Positions 24,014 through 30,987 of a stretch of 64,000 nt of DNA are shown piece after piece. The notes beneath the pieces were generated by a model, which saw only the letters and a program-made list of their open reading frames with translations, was not told the DNA's origin and ran no database searches. Both the position numbers and the translations under genes were made by a program. Position 1 is the stretch's first letter. The number at the start of each line of letters is the position of its first letter. Source of the DNA: UBA2211 sp049302755 (GTDB taxonomy: Bacteria; Patescibacteriota; Minisyncoccia; Minisyncoccales; Minisyncoccaceae); contig JBAQMK010000004.1 in the NCBI GenBank assembly GCA_049302755.1, forward strand, positions 39,934-103,933, written 5' to 3'.

Positions 24014-24775
24014 TTATTTCTTCTCGTGTTTCATTTTCGCGACTACCGCATTCTTTCTGTAATTACAAAAATCACACTCGGAATTCATTTCCGGAATCTT
24101 GTCGCTCATTAAGCATTTTTTAATATCCATCAAAGCTCCTTCTATCCAAGAGTCGTCTCCGGTATACGGAATAACCTTGATATCAAATTCTAATTTCTTG
24201 TCAAAATAAGGCTTACCCGTATCTCCGTTGCAATAAACAAAATATCCGGTCGGAGAAACATCAAATCCGTTCTTCCTAAAAAGCCATTGATAGATTTCCA
24301 TTTGTCGCTTGTATCCTCTCTGCCACTCGGCATCCAAATTGACTTCGCTGGTCTTGGAAGTTGCTTTATAATCGACAATAATTACCTCCCCTTTCGGATT
24401 AATCCAAATATCATCAATCGCTCCAGTAATCAAAAGATTGGTCGGAGCATGCAAATACTCAATTCCTTTAAAAGTATTTCTCCAAGTATCAATATCTTTG
24501 TGCTGATATGGAATCGCATCAATGCCAAATTCCTCGATAAAAGGATGAATGGTCTGATCTTTTCTGTATAAATCAAATTCTTTTTTTAATAAAGAATCGA
24601 CAGCACTGTTTAAGGTAAAAGGAAAACCGGGCGGTCGGCCCACTCCTAATCGCCTATCCAAATAGAAGCACTGCGGACATTCCATAAACAAGTCGATTTT
24701 GGAACGGCTCAACTTGAACGGAGTTTTTGATTCGGGATTGAAAATATTATTTGATTTTTTGTAATATTGTGACAT
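24014..24775 (-). CDS. RecB-like PD-(D/E)XK nuclease with four-Cys cluster
   Basis: 253 aa of the Cas4/AddB/RecB nuclease group. It shows SRSKIDLFMECPQCFYLDRR at the N-terminus, the catalytic GAIDDIWINPKGEVIIVDYKATSK (Asp ... Asp-x-Lys), RQMEIYQWLF as the Q-x3-Y motif, and ECDFCNYRK at the C-terminus. The CxxC near 34-37 and CxxC near 235-238 could hold a 4Fe-4S cluster as in AddB and Cas4. No CRISPR array or Cas genes are present here. It is 9 nt upstream of xseA, so a role in DNA end processing or repair is likely. Confidence 0.85.
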   Translation of the reverse strand: MSQYYKKSNNIFNPESKTPFKLSRSKIDLFMECPQCFYLDRRLGVGRPPGFPFTLNSAVDSLLKKEFDLYRKDQTIHPFIEEFGIDAIPYQHKDIDTWRNTFKGIEYLHAPTNLLITGAIDDIWINPKGEVIIVDYKATSKTSEVNLDAEWQRGYKRQMEIYQWLFRKNGFDVSPTGYFVYCNGDTGKPYFDKKLEFDIKVIPYTGDDSWIEGALMDIKKCLMSDKIPEMNSECDFCNYRKNAVVAKMKHEKK

Positions 24776-24785
24776 GTAATATATC

Positions 24786-25343
24786 TTAACTTAAAAGAAT
24801 CTTGATTGCCTCGTATTTGGGTTTAATTATTTTCTTTGAATTTTCAAAATTAAGCTGATTCCATTTATTTTCAAGCTTTCTTCTTACCGCTTCTTTGGCT
24901 TCTCCCTGATTTAAATTTTCATAAATGAAAGCGGCTTTGAATATTCCCGGAACATTGTCGAAATTGCTTAAAGCATCGGCATCGGCAATTATCTTTTCTT
25001 CGATGCTCAGCGGATTATTCTTTTGTGAACCACGATGGTTTAAAATACAATTCTTAACCATTTCTATCTTCTCAATTGGATAATTCAATTCTTTTAATTT
25101 TTCTTCGGCGATCTTTGCTCCGGTAAGATGATGGTCTTCTCGGCCATAAATGACCGAACCGATATCGTGGAGCCAGGCCGAAATCTCAACCACCTCTTTG
25201 TCAGCCCCCAATTCCTCGGCTAATTCAAGAGCATATTTAACCGTCGGAACAAAATGAAAAGCAAAAGGCTCCTCGCCATATTTACTGCTTGGCTTTAGTG
25301 ATTCTTTCTCAACAAAATTTCTGACCTCTTCAATTATGTTCAT
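24786..25343 (-). CDS. HD-domain hydrolase
   Basis: 185-aa metal-dependent phosphohydrolase. The HD signature is HFVPTVKYALELAEELG ... EISAWLHDIGSVIYGREDHHLTGAKIAE (His-Asp near residues 62-63), followed by CILNHRGSQ and IIADADALSNFDN, giving the usual His, His-Asp, His and Asp ligands. Substrate undetermined; relatives hydrolyse nucleotides or second messengers. It overlaps the membrane-protein gene upstream by 14 nt and is 10 nt from the nuclease gene. Confidence 0.88.
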   Translation of the reverse strand: MNIIEEVRNFVEKESLKPSSKYGEEPFAFHFVPTVKYALELAEELGADKEVVEISAWLHDIGSVIYGREDHHLTGAKIAEEKLKELNYPIEKIEMVKNCILNHRGSQKNNPLSIEEKIIADADALSNFDNVPGIFKAAFIYENLNQGEAKEAVRRKLENKWNQLNFENSKKIIKPKYEAIKILLS

Positions 25344-25677
25344 CTTTATTCAACAAGAAAAGCGCTCCTACCAACAATAAAGGAAAAGATATTAGCATAA
25401 AGGTATCTAATCTTTCGTAAGTTCCGTAGAAAAAACTGAAAGCGATACCTAAGATTATAAAAATAATTCCTCCGGTTCTTGTCTTTTTCCAAGCATAAGC
25501 CAAAGAAACGATAAGAAGGATAGTTGGGATATTATGCATCAAGAATCCTCCCATTTTCTCCAACGCTGTTGCGGTTGAATTAAAAACATCTAGAGACAAA
25601 AGAACAAAGAAAGAAATGTAAACGATAGTTAATACTCTAGGAAGCCAAACGGTTAACATTTGTTTTGCTTTTATCAT
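25330..25677 (-). CDS. Small four-helix membrane protein, function unknown
   Basis: 115 aa from the ATG at 25677 (MIKAKQMLTVWLPRV); a longer frame to 25773 runs through the 48-residue gene and low-complexity AAT repeats and is rejected. Four hydrophobic helices are visible (about 12-32, 45-65, 69-87, 92-110). TALEKMGGFLMHNIPTILLIVSLAYAWKK resembles small DUF-type membrane proteins; no named function. The start overlaps the previous gene's TAA by less than 2 nt, so translation is coupled. Confidence 0.75.
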   Translation of the reverse strand: MIKAKQMLTVWLPRVLTIVYISFFVLLSLDVFNSTATALEKMGGFLMHNIPTILLIVSLAYAWKKTRTGGIIFIILGIAFSFFYGTYERLDTFMLISFPLLLVGALFLLNKDEHN

Positions 25678-25678
25678 A

Positions 25679-25825
25679 TTATTTTTTATTATTTTTATTA
25701 TTCTTATTATTTTTTTCCTGTTCGGACTTCTGAGAAGATTTACCTCCCTTATATTTGCCCACTTGTCTTTCATAGGAGTTCATCTTCCCGATATTTCTTA
25801 CTGGATGCCTTACAAATAATGTCAT
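25679..25825 (-). CDS. 48-residue basic protein, previously unlisted small gene
   Basis: Frame MTLFVRHPVRNIGK... with an internal YERQVGKYKGGKSSQKSEQ and a low-complexity tail of Asn/Lys (NNKNNKNNKK). Strong support: the ATG lies 6 nt after a perfect TATAAT with TTGGCG 17 nt above, the leaderless geometry seen at other genes. Its TAA lies 1 nt before the start of the membrane-protein gene. Highly positively charged, so a nucleic-acid or membrane-surface role is possible. No homologue recognised. Confidence 0.65.
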   Translation of the reverse strand: MTLFVRHPVRNIGKMNSYERQVGKYKGGKSSQKSEQEKNNKNNKNNKK

Positions 25826-25831
25826 GTCTCT

Positions 25832-25860
25832 ATTATATCTCTAAAAACAAAAAACGCCAA
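25832..25860 (-). promoter_or_regulatory. Predicted promoter of the 48-aa / HD / nuclease / xseAB operon
   Basis: Minus strand TTGGCG (25855-25860), 17-nt spacer, TATAAT (25832-25837), 6 nt to the ATG. The -35 uses the last arm of the upstream hairpin. Confidence 0.65.
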
Positions 25861-25874
25861 CAGTGTCGGGTTGG
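25849..25874 (-). terminator. Second hairpin overlapping a promoter
   Basis: 5-bp stem CCAAC / GTTGG followed by CGTTTTTTG leftward; acts as back-up terminator for the 88-aa gene. Confidence 0.5.
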
Positions 25875-25883
25875 GTATAAAAA

Positions 25884-25901
25884 AAAGAGGTTATCCTCTT
25901 T
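25884..25901 (-). terminator. Terminator at the stop of the 88-aa gene
   Basis: Perfect 7-bp stem AAAGAGG / CCTCTTT with an ATAA loop and T-run; its first bases are the last two of the TAA stop. Confidence 0.85.
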
Positions 25902-26166
25902 ATTGTGTTGTTCTTTTTTCCATTTTATCCAAGTCCATTTGATGGGCTCGGCTTCTTTTGTTTGCAAGCTCAGTATAATAAGCTTTTCTTTTTTGAGGAG
26001 TCATTTTTAATGCTGCCTCAACATCCAGGTTTAAAGATGGATGAAATTCGTTTCCACGAAGCCATACATTGAACCATAGCCACCAATAAGCTTTTTTCGC
26101 AATTGCCGCTACGGATCTTTTAGCTGACATTAGCCAGTGATATATTTTAAATAGCAAGGGAGACAT
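25900..26166 (-). CDS. Uncharacterised 88-residue protein
   Basis: Start ATG 26166 with AGAGG 9 nt upstream. The N-terminal half is amphipathic and aromatic (YHWLMSAKRSVAAIAKKAYWWLWFNVW), the second half charged and helical (DVEAALKMTPQKRKAYYTEL). It could associate with the membrane but has no clear transmembrane helix. A TTGACA box lies upstream at 26232-26237 with TATTTT 17 nt on. It is a single-gene unit with two consecutive hairpins after it. No family recognised. Confidence 0.7.
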   Translation of the reverse strand: MSPLLFKIYHWLMSAKRSVAAIAKKAYWWLWFNVWLRGNEFHPSLNLDVEAALKMTPQKRKAYYTELANKRSRAHQMDLDKMEKRTTQ

Positions 26167-26274
26167 TTTAATTCCTCTGGGTTGTGAACGAACACAAAAC
26201 CTATTTAAAAAATATAATTAATTAATAATTTTGTCAAGCATGAAAAAAGTTCCAAAATTATTTATGGTTATCAT

Positions 26275-26296
26275 AAAAAGCCTTACAGAATAAGGA
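26275..26296 (-). terminator. pyrH terminator
   Basis: Stem CCTTA / TAAGG with a 5-nt loop and CTTTTT leftward, about 40 nt past the pyrH stop. Confidence 0.7.
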
Positions 26297-26306
26297 TTTT
26301 TGGATT

Positions 26307-26333
26307 TGCAGAGCGTAAAGGATTCGAACTCTT
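26307..26333 (-). other. tRNA 3'-end-like fragment
   Basis: The minus strand reads as a T-arm and acceptor strand: stem AAGAG, loop TTCGAAT, stem CCTTT (one mismatch), then ACGCTCT and GCA. No matching D-arm, anticodon arm or 5' acceptor is found, because pyrH's end lies immediately upstream. It could be a relic of integration at a tRNA or a chance B-box; low confidence. Confidence 0.3.
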
Positions 26334-26335
26334 AA

Positions 26336-27046
26336 TTAATTTACCAAAGTTCCGAACTTCTCCCCTTTTAAGGCTTTGGATATATCTTTAATGTTTTCAA
26401 TATTAAATACGATAATCGGTTTTTGATTGTCGGAACATAAGGCAAAAGCCGTTAAATCCATAACATTCAATTTCTTTTCTAAAGCTTCCTCAAAAGTTAA
26501 ATTATCATATAGCTTAGCATCGGAATACTTTTTTGGATCCTTGTCATAAACTCCATCAACATTGGTTGCTTTTAAAATCAAATCGCAATCAATTTCGCAA
26601 GCTCTTAAAGCTGCCAAAGTGTCGGTGGTGAAATAAGGATTACCGGTTCCGCCGGCAAAGACAACCACCTTACCCTGATTCAAATAATCAACCGCTCTCT
26701 TTTTGGAAAAAGATTCGCAGACCTTATCCATCTCTATCGATGACATTAATTTCGCTGGAACATTCAAAGATTCCAACGCTTCTTCTAATCCTAAACCATT
26801 GATAATAGTTGATAACATTCCCATATAATCGGCTGTTACCTTGTCAAAATGTTCTTCTCCCACTTCACGTCCTCTGAAAATATTCCCCCCGCCGATAACA
26901 ACGGATAAATCAATATCGTTCTTCTTTTTAATCTCGGCAATCTGTTTAGCTATTTCCAAATAAGAAATCAGAGAAACTCCTTTGCCGTTTTCTTGGCCGA
27001 ATGACTCCCCGCCTATTTTCAATAAAACTCTTTTGTATTTTTTCAT
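26336..27046 (-). CDS. pyrH: Uridylate kinase
   Basis: 236-aa UMP kinase of the amino-acid-kinase fold that makes UDP. Diagnostic blocks are RVLLKIGGESFG (residues 5-16), SVVIGGGNIFRG, VTADYMGMLSTIINGLGLEEAL, VVFAGGTGNPYFTTDTLAALRA, and KATNVDGVYDKDPKK. It is a single-gene unit here, not followed by frr, which often neighbours it in other bacteria. A 22-nt hairpin lies immediately before the ATG and a TTGCCT-17-TATAAT promoter lies upstream. Confidence 0.97.
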   Translation of the reverse strand: MKKYKRVLLKIGGESFGQENGKGVSLISYLEIAKQIAEIKKKNDIDLSVVIGGGNIFRGREVGEEHFDKVTADYMGMLSTIINGLGLEEALESLNVPAKLMSSIEMDKVCESFSKKRAVDYLNQGKVVVFAGGTGNPYFTTDTLAALRACEIDCDLILKATNVDGVYDKDPKKYSDAKLYDNLTFEEALEKKLNVMDLTAFALCSDNQKPIIVFNIENIKDISKALKGEKFGTLVN

Positions 27047-27050
27047 TTGA

Positions 27051-27072
27051 GGTAATAAAAATTATTATCACC
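27051..27072 (-). promoter_or_regulatory. Leader hairpin just upstream of pyrH
   Basis: 8-bp stem (GGTGATAA / TTATTACC, one G-U) with a 6-nt loop that ends 4 nt before the pyrH ATG; could limit ribosome access. Regulation is speculative. Confidence 0.4.
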
Positions 27073-27075
27073 GGT

Positions 27076-27104
27076 ATTATATTCTATTTATTAAAACCAG
27101 GCAA
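27076..27104 (-). promoter_or_regulatory. Predicted pyrH promoter
   Basis: Minus strand TTGCCT (27099-27104), 17-nt spacer, TATAAT (27076-27081), leader about 23 nt. Confidence 0.65.
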
Positions 27105-27112
27105 ATAAAAAA

Positions 27113-27133
27113 AGGTATGCTATTTGCAAACCT
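27113..27133 (-). terminator. Terminator overlapping the stop of the 158-aa gene
   Basis: 8-bp stem with one mismatch (AGGTTTGC / GCATACCT), 5-nt loop that contains part of the TAG stop, then seven T leftward. Confidence 0.75.
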
Positions 27134-27596
27134 CATCTTTTTCGATTACCTCGGTCATTCTGAAGATACACCAGTTGAAAAGTGTACCAGAGTACTTAAC
27201 TTTGCCGAAAGCTTTGATATCTTCTTTTCTTTTAAAATAGAGAGTACCGAGCAAGCAAGAAGAATAATCGCTCCCAGGAACACCCCAGTCAGGATTCATG
27301 TTGTCGTTGGAAAAGGAATAAGATCCTCTTTTACTCTTTGTTAAAATATTCAGAGCTAAAAGAACCGAATAAACATACTGTCTGATAGCTTCGCGAGCCC
27401 GATAGTCGGCAATGTTGACAACTTTTTCCATTTTCTGCCAGTCGACAATAATTTTCCCGTTCTGCTTTTTTAGAATTTTAACCAAATATCTTTTATAAGC
27501 CTTGAAAGTTTTCTTAGTCTCCTCCTCATCACACCTTTCTAGGGTATTATCCATAGGGATAACGATCTTTCCGCCCTCAACAGTAATCTTAAACAT
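27120..27596 (-). CDS. Uncharacterised 158-residue protein
   Basis: Start set at ATG 27596 because AGAGG lies 7 nt upstream; a TTG two codons earlier is too close to that site. The product starts MFKITVEGGKIVIPMDNTLE and contains a charged KKTFKAYKRYLVKILKKQNGKIIVDW and a C-terminal GTLYFKRKEDIKAFGKVKYSGTLFNWCIF. It appears alpha/beta, with no membrane helices. Single-gene unit between pyrH and rlmN with its own promoter (TTGCAT-17-TATATT, 27632-27660). No family recognised. Confidence 0.75.
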   Translation of the reverse strand: MFKITVEGGKIVIPMDNTLERCDEEETKKTFKAYKRYLVKILKKQNGKIIVDWQKMEKVVNIADYRAREAIRQYVYSVLLALNILTKSKRGSYSFSNDNMNPDWGVPGSDYSSCLLGTLYFKRKEDIKAFGKVKYSGTLFNWCIFRMTEVIEKDEVCK

Positions 27597-27631
27597 AGTC
27601 AAACCTCTTTAAATTTAAAAAATCTAAGGAG

Positions 27632-27660
27632 AATATAGCAAAAATAGGAATATTATGCAA
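27632..27660 (-). promoter_or_regulatory. Predicted promoter of the 158-aa gene
   Basis: Minus strand TTGCAT (27655-27660), 17-nt spacer, TATATT (27632-27637). Confidence 0.6.
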
Positions 27661-27666
27661 TCAACT

Positions 27667-28647
27667 CTAATCTTCTGTCGTCGTTGCCAATTGTCCACAA
27701 GCTGCCTTTATCCCTCTTCCGAATTCGTATCTTTGGGTGGTAAAAATTCCTTCTTTCTCCAAATACTCTTTAAATTTCTTAATTGTTTTAGAATCCGAAG
27801 CTTTAAACTTTCCTGTCGGATTATAGACTATCAAATTAACCATGTATAACGGTTTTTTCATTATCAAAGCCAATTCTTTGGCACACGATAAAGAATCATT
27901 TTCTCCTTTTATCATCAAATACTCAAACATTACCTTTCGTTTGGTTTTTAAAATATAATCATCAACTGCTTTCAAAACATCCTTTAAAGGATATTTTTTA
28001 TTCACCGGCATTAACTTGCTTCTCAATTCATCATTGGGAGCATGGAGAGAAATGGAAAGATTTACCTGCAAATCCTCGTTAGTAAATCTTTCGATTCCTT
28101 CAATTATTCCCGAAGTGGAAACAGAAATTTTACGGCTGCCGATATTGAAATATTCCGGACTGTTTAAAGTATGAATCGCCGCCAGCACATTATTGTAATT
28201 CAAGAACGGCTCTCCCATTCCCATAAAGACAATATTGGTCACTTTCTCAATTCTCATAAATAACAAAACCTGAAGAACTATCTCTTCAGCCGTTAAATTC
28301 CTCTTCAATCCCATTGTTCCGGTGGCACAAAAAGAACAGGCCAAAGGACAACCGACCTGAGAAGAAACGCAAACCGTGGAACGGTTATCAGTGTGCTTCA
28401 TCAAAACCGACTCAATCTTCAATCCGTCCGATAACTCAATCAAAGCTTTGAGGGTATTCCCTTCGTCAAACATTTTGTGTTTAATTATTAAAGGACATTC
28501 CTTTTTTAATTCTTCGCGCAAAGATAAGGGCAAGACCGTCGCTTGATCCCAATCTTCGATTAAATCCTGAAAAATCAGCTTGCGCACCTGCTTAATTCTG
28601 TATTTAGGCTGAGATTCTAACTTTTTTTCAATTAAAGACAAGTTCAT
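27667..28647 (-). CDS. rlmN: 23S rRNA/tRNA adenine-C2 methyltransferase RlmN
   Basis: 326-aa radical-SAM enzyme that methylates A2503 of 23S rRNA (and A37 of some tRNAs). The 4Fe-4S motif CxxxCxxC is in VGCPLACSFCATGTMGLKRNL (near residue 103); GMGEPFLNYNNVLAAI and VNLSISLHAPNDELRS follow, and the resolving Cys is in IKAACGQLA near the C-terminus. Shares a start/stop junction with rmuC (TAATG) and is the last gene of the U32-rmuC-rlmN unit. Confidence 0.96.
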   Translation of the reverse strand: MNLSLIEKKLESQPKYRIKQVRKLIFQDLIEDWDQATVLPLSLREELKKECPLIIKHKMFDEGNTLKALIELSDGLKIESVLMKHTDNRSTVCVSSQVGCPLACSFCATGTMGLKRNLTAEEIVLQVLLFMRIEKVTNIVFMGMGEPFLNYNNVLAAIHTLNSPEYFNIGSRKISVSTSGIIEGIERFTNEDLQVNLSISLHAPNDELRSKLMPVNKKYPLKDVLKAVDDYILKTKRKVMFEYLMIKGENDSLSCAKELALIMKKPLYMVNLIVYNPTGKFKASDSKTIKKFKEYLEKEGIFTTQRYEFGRGIKAACGQLATTTED

Positions 28648-29735
28648 TATTTGTTTTCTATCACCTTAACTTCTTCCTTAGTCAAAACGTTTTCGTTCTT
28701 TATTTTATCAACGATGGTTGAAAGTTTTTTAGTTCTGGTAAGCGACACTTCGTCGAACTGGGTCGAGACCGCCCTGATTTTCTTACCCAAAGAATCAACC
28801 TCTTCGTTGTATTTATTGTATTCAATTTCGAATTTCTTAATCAATTTGATGATCTCGTGAAGATTCTCCTGATATTTGAAACTTTTATACGACTGGAAAA
28901 CCATTCGTAAAATGGCGGTAAAACTGAAAGGTCCGGCCAAAACAACTTTTTTTATCATGGCATCATTCCAGGCTTCATTCATCTGGTCATAAATGAAACT
29001 GAAAATCATTTCATTGGGAACGAATAAAATAACGAAATCAACCGTATCTTCTTCGGGATTAATATATTCACGTCCCGATATTTCTTTTATTCGGTTTTTT
29101 ACATCCTGCTCGAAAGCTTTCTTGAACTGCTTTTTCTTTTCCTTGTCTTCTTCGTCGTTAAATTTAATGAAATTATTCAAAGGAAATTTAACATCAATAT
29201 TTATTTTTGTTCGGTCGGGTAAAAAAATAGTGAAATCGGGACGATTGGCATTATTATCTTGGGCAGTATTGGCTTCGTAGTTTTCTCCTTTAACGAATCC
29301 GATTGTCTTTAAAAGATTCTCGGCAATCTCTTCTCCGTATTTTCCTCTCAATTGATTATTCGACAAGACATTTCTTAATCCTTCGGTTGAATCTTTCAAA
29401 CTACCGGTAACAGTCTTGTATTCTTCCAAGACCGTTCTTAAAGTATTAAATTCTCCGATTCTTTCTTTTTCCACTTCATCCAATTGCTTCTTACTCTTAT
29501 CCAATTCTTCGTGAACCCGATCAATTAAATCTTTAATCGTGTCTTTGTTGTGTTGAATTGATTCGCTGATTATCTCTTTTTTAGAATCAAATTGCTCTAA
29601 TAATCTTTTTCTTTCTTCTTCAAATAATTCCTTGCTTCTTTTGACGTTCTCGTTCATCAATTTTTGAAACAAAAGATAGGTAAAAACAAGAATGATAAAC
29701 AATGAAGCTATTAAAGTGATGGTTTCATTTGTCAT
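28647..29735 (-). CDS. rmuC: DNA recombination protein RmuC
   Basis: 362-aa protein with an N-terminal membrane helix (about 5-25), a long coiled coil (about 30-125), and the nuclease-like core LRGKYGEEIAENLLKTIGFVKGENYEAN ... NRPDFTIFLPDRTKINIDVKFPL (D-x-K), then DFVILFVPNEMIFSFIYDQ. RmuC limits inversions at short repeats in E. coli; its biochemistry is poorly known. Co-transcribed between U32 and rlmN genes. Confidence 0.93.
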   Translation of the reverse strand: MTNETITLIASLFIILVFTYLLFQKLMNENVKRSKELFEEERKRLLEQFDSKKEIISESIQHNKDTIKDLIDRVHEELDKSKKQLDEVEKERIGEFNTLRTVLEEYKTVTGSLKDSTEGLRNVLSNNQLRGKYGEEIAENLLKTIGFVKGENYEANTAQDNNANRPDFTIFLPDRTKINIDVKFPLNNFIKFNDEEDKEKKKQFKKAFEQDVKNRIKEISGREYINPEEDTVDFVILFVPNEMIFSFIYDQMNEAWNDAMIKKVVLAGPFSFTAILRMVFQSYKSFKYQENLHEIIKLIKKFEIEYNKYNEEVDSLGKKIRAVSTQFDEVSLTRTKKLSTIVDKIKNENVLTKEEVKVIENK

Positions 29736-29749
29736 ATATATTCAATATA

Positions 29750-30949
29750 TCACACTTTCCTCTTTTGCAGGAGAAACACTTTGTCGTTTTTTCGAACAAC
29801 ATCTTTGAAAACAATTGCCACTTCTTCTCCTTTCTTTCCTTTTTGTATATTTTTGTTTTCGATTTGTATCGATTCAACTGCTTGCTCAATATAGGTATTA
29901 TTTCCTTCAATAATAATCTTGTCTCCGACTTTCAAATCCAAATGATTTAAAGTCACTGAGCCCGATTTAACGCGAGGATAATAATGAGTGATATAGCCGA
30001 CCAATAATTTCTTATCGGTTGAAACATTGTCCGCTTTATCATAGCTAATTCCCTCTTTTCCCGGAGTTCCGAAATAAAAGCCAGTCGAAAATCCTCGATT
30101 ATAAACCGAACTCAATTCTTCCTTCCATTTCTTAATTTTTTCAACGGTAAATGTTTTCTCAAAATACGCATCAATCGCTTCCCGGTAACATCTCGAAACA
30201 ACTTCAATATATTTAGGATCCCTTCTCCTTCCTTCAATCTTAAAAGAATCTATCCCGGCTTTGATTAATTCGGGAACGAATTCAATCATGCATAAATCTT
30301 TGGCACTCATGAAATATTTTCCTTCGTTTGAAATCGCATTACCTTCTTCATCCGACAGCATCCATTCTTTTCGACAAGGCTGAGCGCAACTTCCGCAGTT
30401 AGCCGACTTACCGTATAGATAGGCCGACAAAATACAACGGCCGGAAATAGCCATACACATTGCTCCGTGAACAAAAACTTCAACTTCAATCTTTACCTTC
30501 TTTTTTAATTCCTTGATTTGCTTCAAAGTCATCTCTCGAGCCAAAACCACTCTTTTCGCTCCCAGCTTTTTATAGAATATTGCTGACTCGTAATTAGAGA
30601 TATTGGCCTGGGTGGAAACGATAAAAGGCAGCTTGATTTTCTTGGCTATCTGGATAACCGCCGGGTCCCAAACGATAATGGCATCCACGCCCTCTTTTTT
30701 GGCCTTTTTAAGCAGCTTTTCGGCTTTTTTGATGTCCTGGTTATAGACTACAGTATTGACCGTCAGATACCCTTTTATGCCATATGAATGGCATTTCTTA
30801 ATAAAGGCAGAAAGCTCTGAAGCTTTAATGCCCGAAGCCGCTCTCATACTCAATTCATCAACGCCAAAATACACTGCATTAGCATAGTTTTTACAGGCTT
30901 CCAAGCTGGCCCAATCACGGATCGGGCTCATTAATTCTGGTTTCTTCAT
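29750..30949 (-). CDS. U32-family peptidase-like protein (TrhP/YegQ type)
   Basis: 399-aa protein of the U32 collagenase-like family, several members of which act in tRNA or rRNA hydroxylation rather than proteolysis. The N-terminal TIM-like barrel begins MSPIRDWASLEACKNYANAVYFGVDELSMRA. The family Cys block is HGAMCMAISGRCILSAYLYGKSANCGSCAQPCRKEW, with FKIEGRRRDPKYIEVVSRCYREA downstream and a C-terminal small beta domain. The Cys set may bind an Fe-S cluster. Substrate undetermined; a tRNA U34 hydroxylation role (TrhP) is the best-known option. Confidence 0.9.
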   Translation of the reverse strand: MKKPELMSPIRDWASLEACKNYANAVYFGVDELSMRAASGIKASELSAFIKKCHSYGIKGYLTVNTVVYNQDIKKAEKLLKKAKKEGVDAIIVWDPAVIQIAKKIKLPFIVSTQANISNYESAIFYKKLGAKRVVLAREMTLKQIKELKKKVKIEVEVFVHGAMCMAISGRCILSAYLYGKSANCGSCAQPCRKEWMLSDEEGNAISNEGKYFMSAKDLCMIEFVPELIKAGIDSFKIEGRRRDPKYIEVVSRCYREAIDAYFEKTFTVEKIKKWKEELSSVYNRGFSTGFYFGTPGKEGISYDKADNVSTDKKLLVGYITHYYPRVKSGSVTLNHLDLKVGDKIIIEGNNTYIEQAVESIQIENKNIQKGKKGEEVAIVFKDVVRKNDKVFLLQKRKV

Positions 30950-30987
30950 ATTTAAAATTTATCATATTTTGGTATAAAAAAATAGGG

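Noticed and set aside
24014..24775. Cas4 of a CRISPR system
   Set aside because: No array or other cas genes in 64 kb; the neighbours are exonuclease VII genes.
25678..25773. Longer start for the four-helix membrane protein
   Set aside because: The extension is coded by AAT/AAA low-complexity DNA that overlaps the 48-aa gene; the start directly after that gene's stop is preferred.
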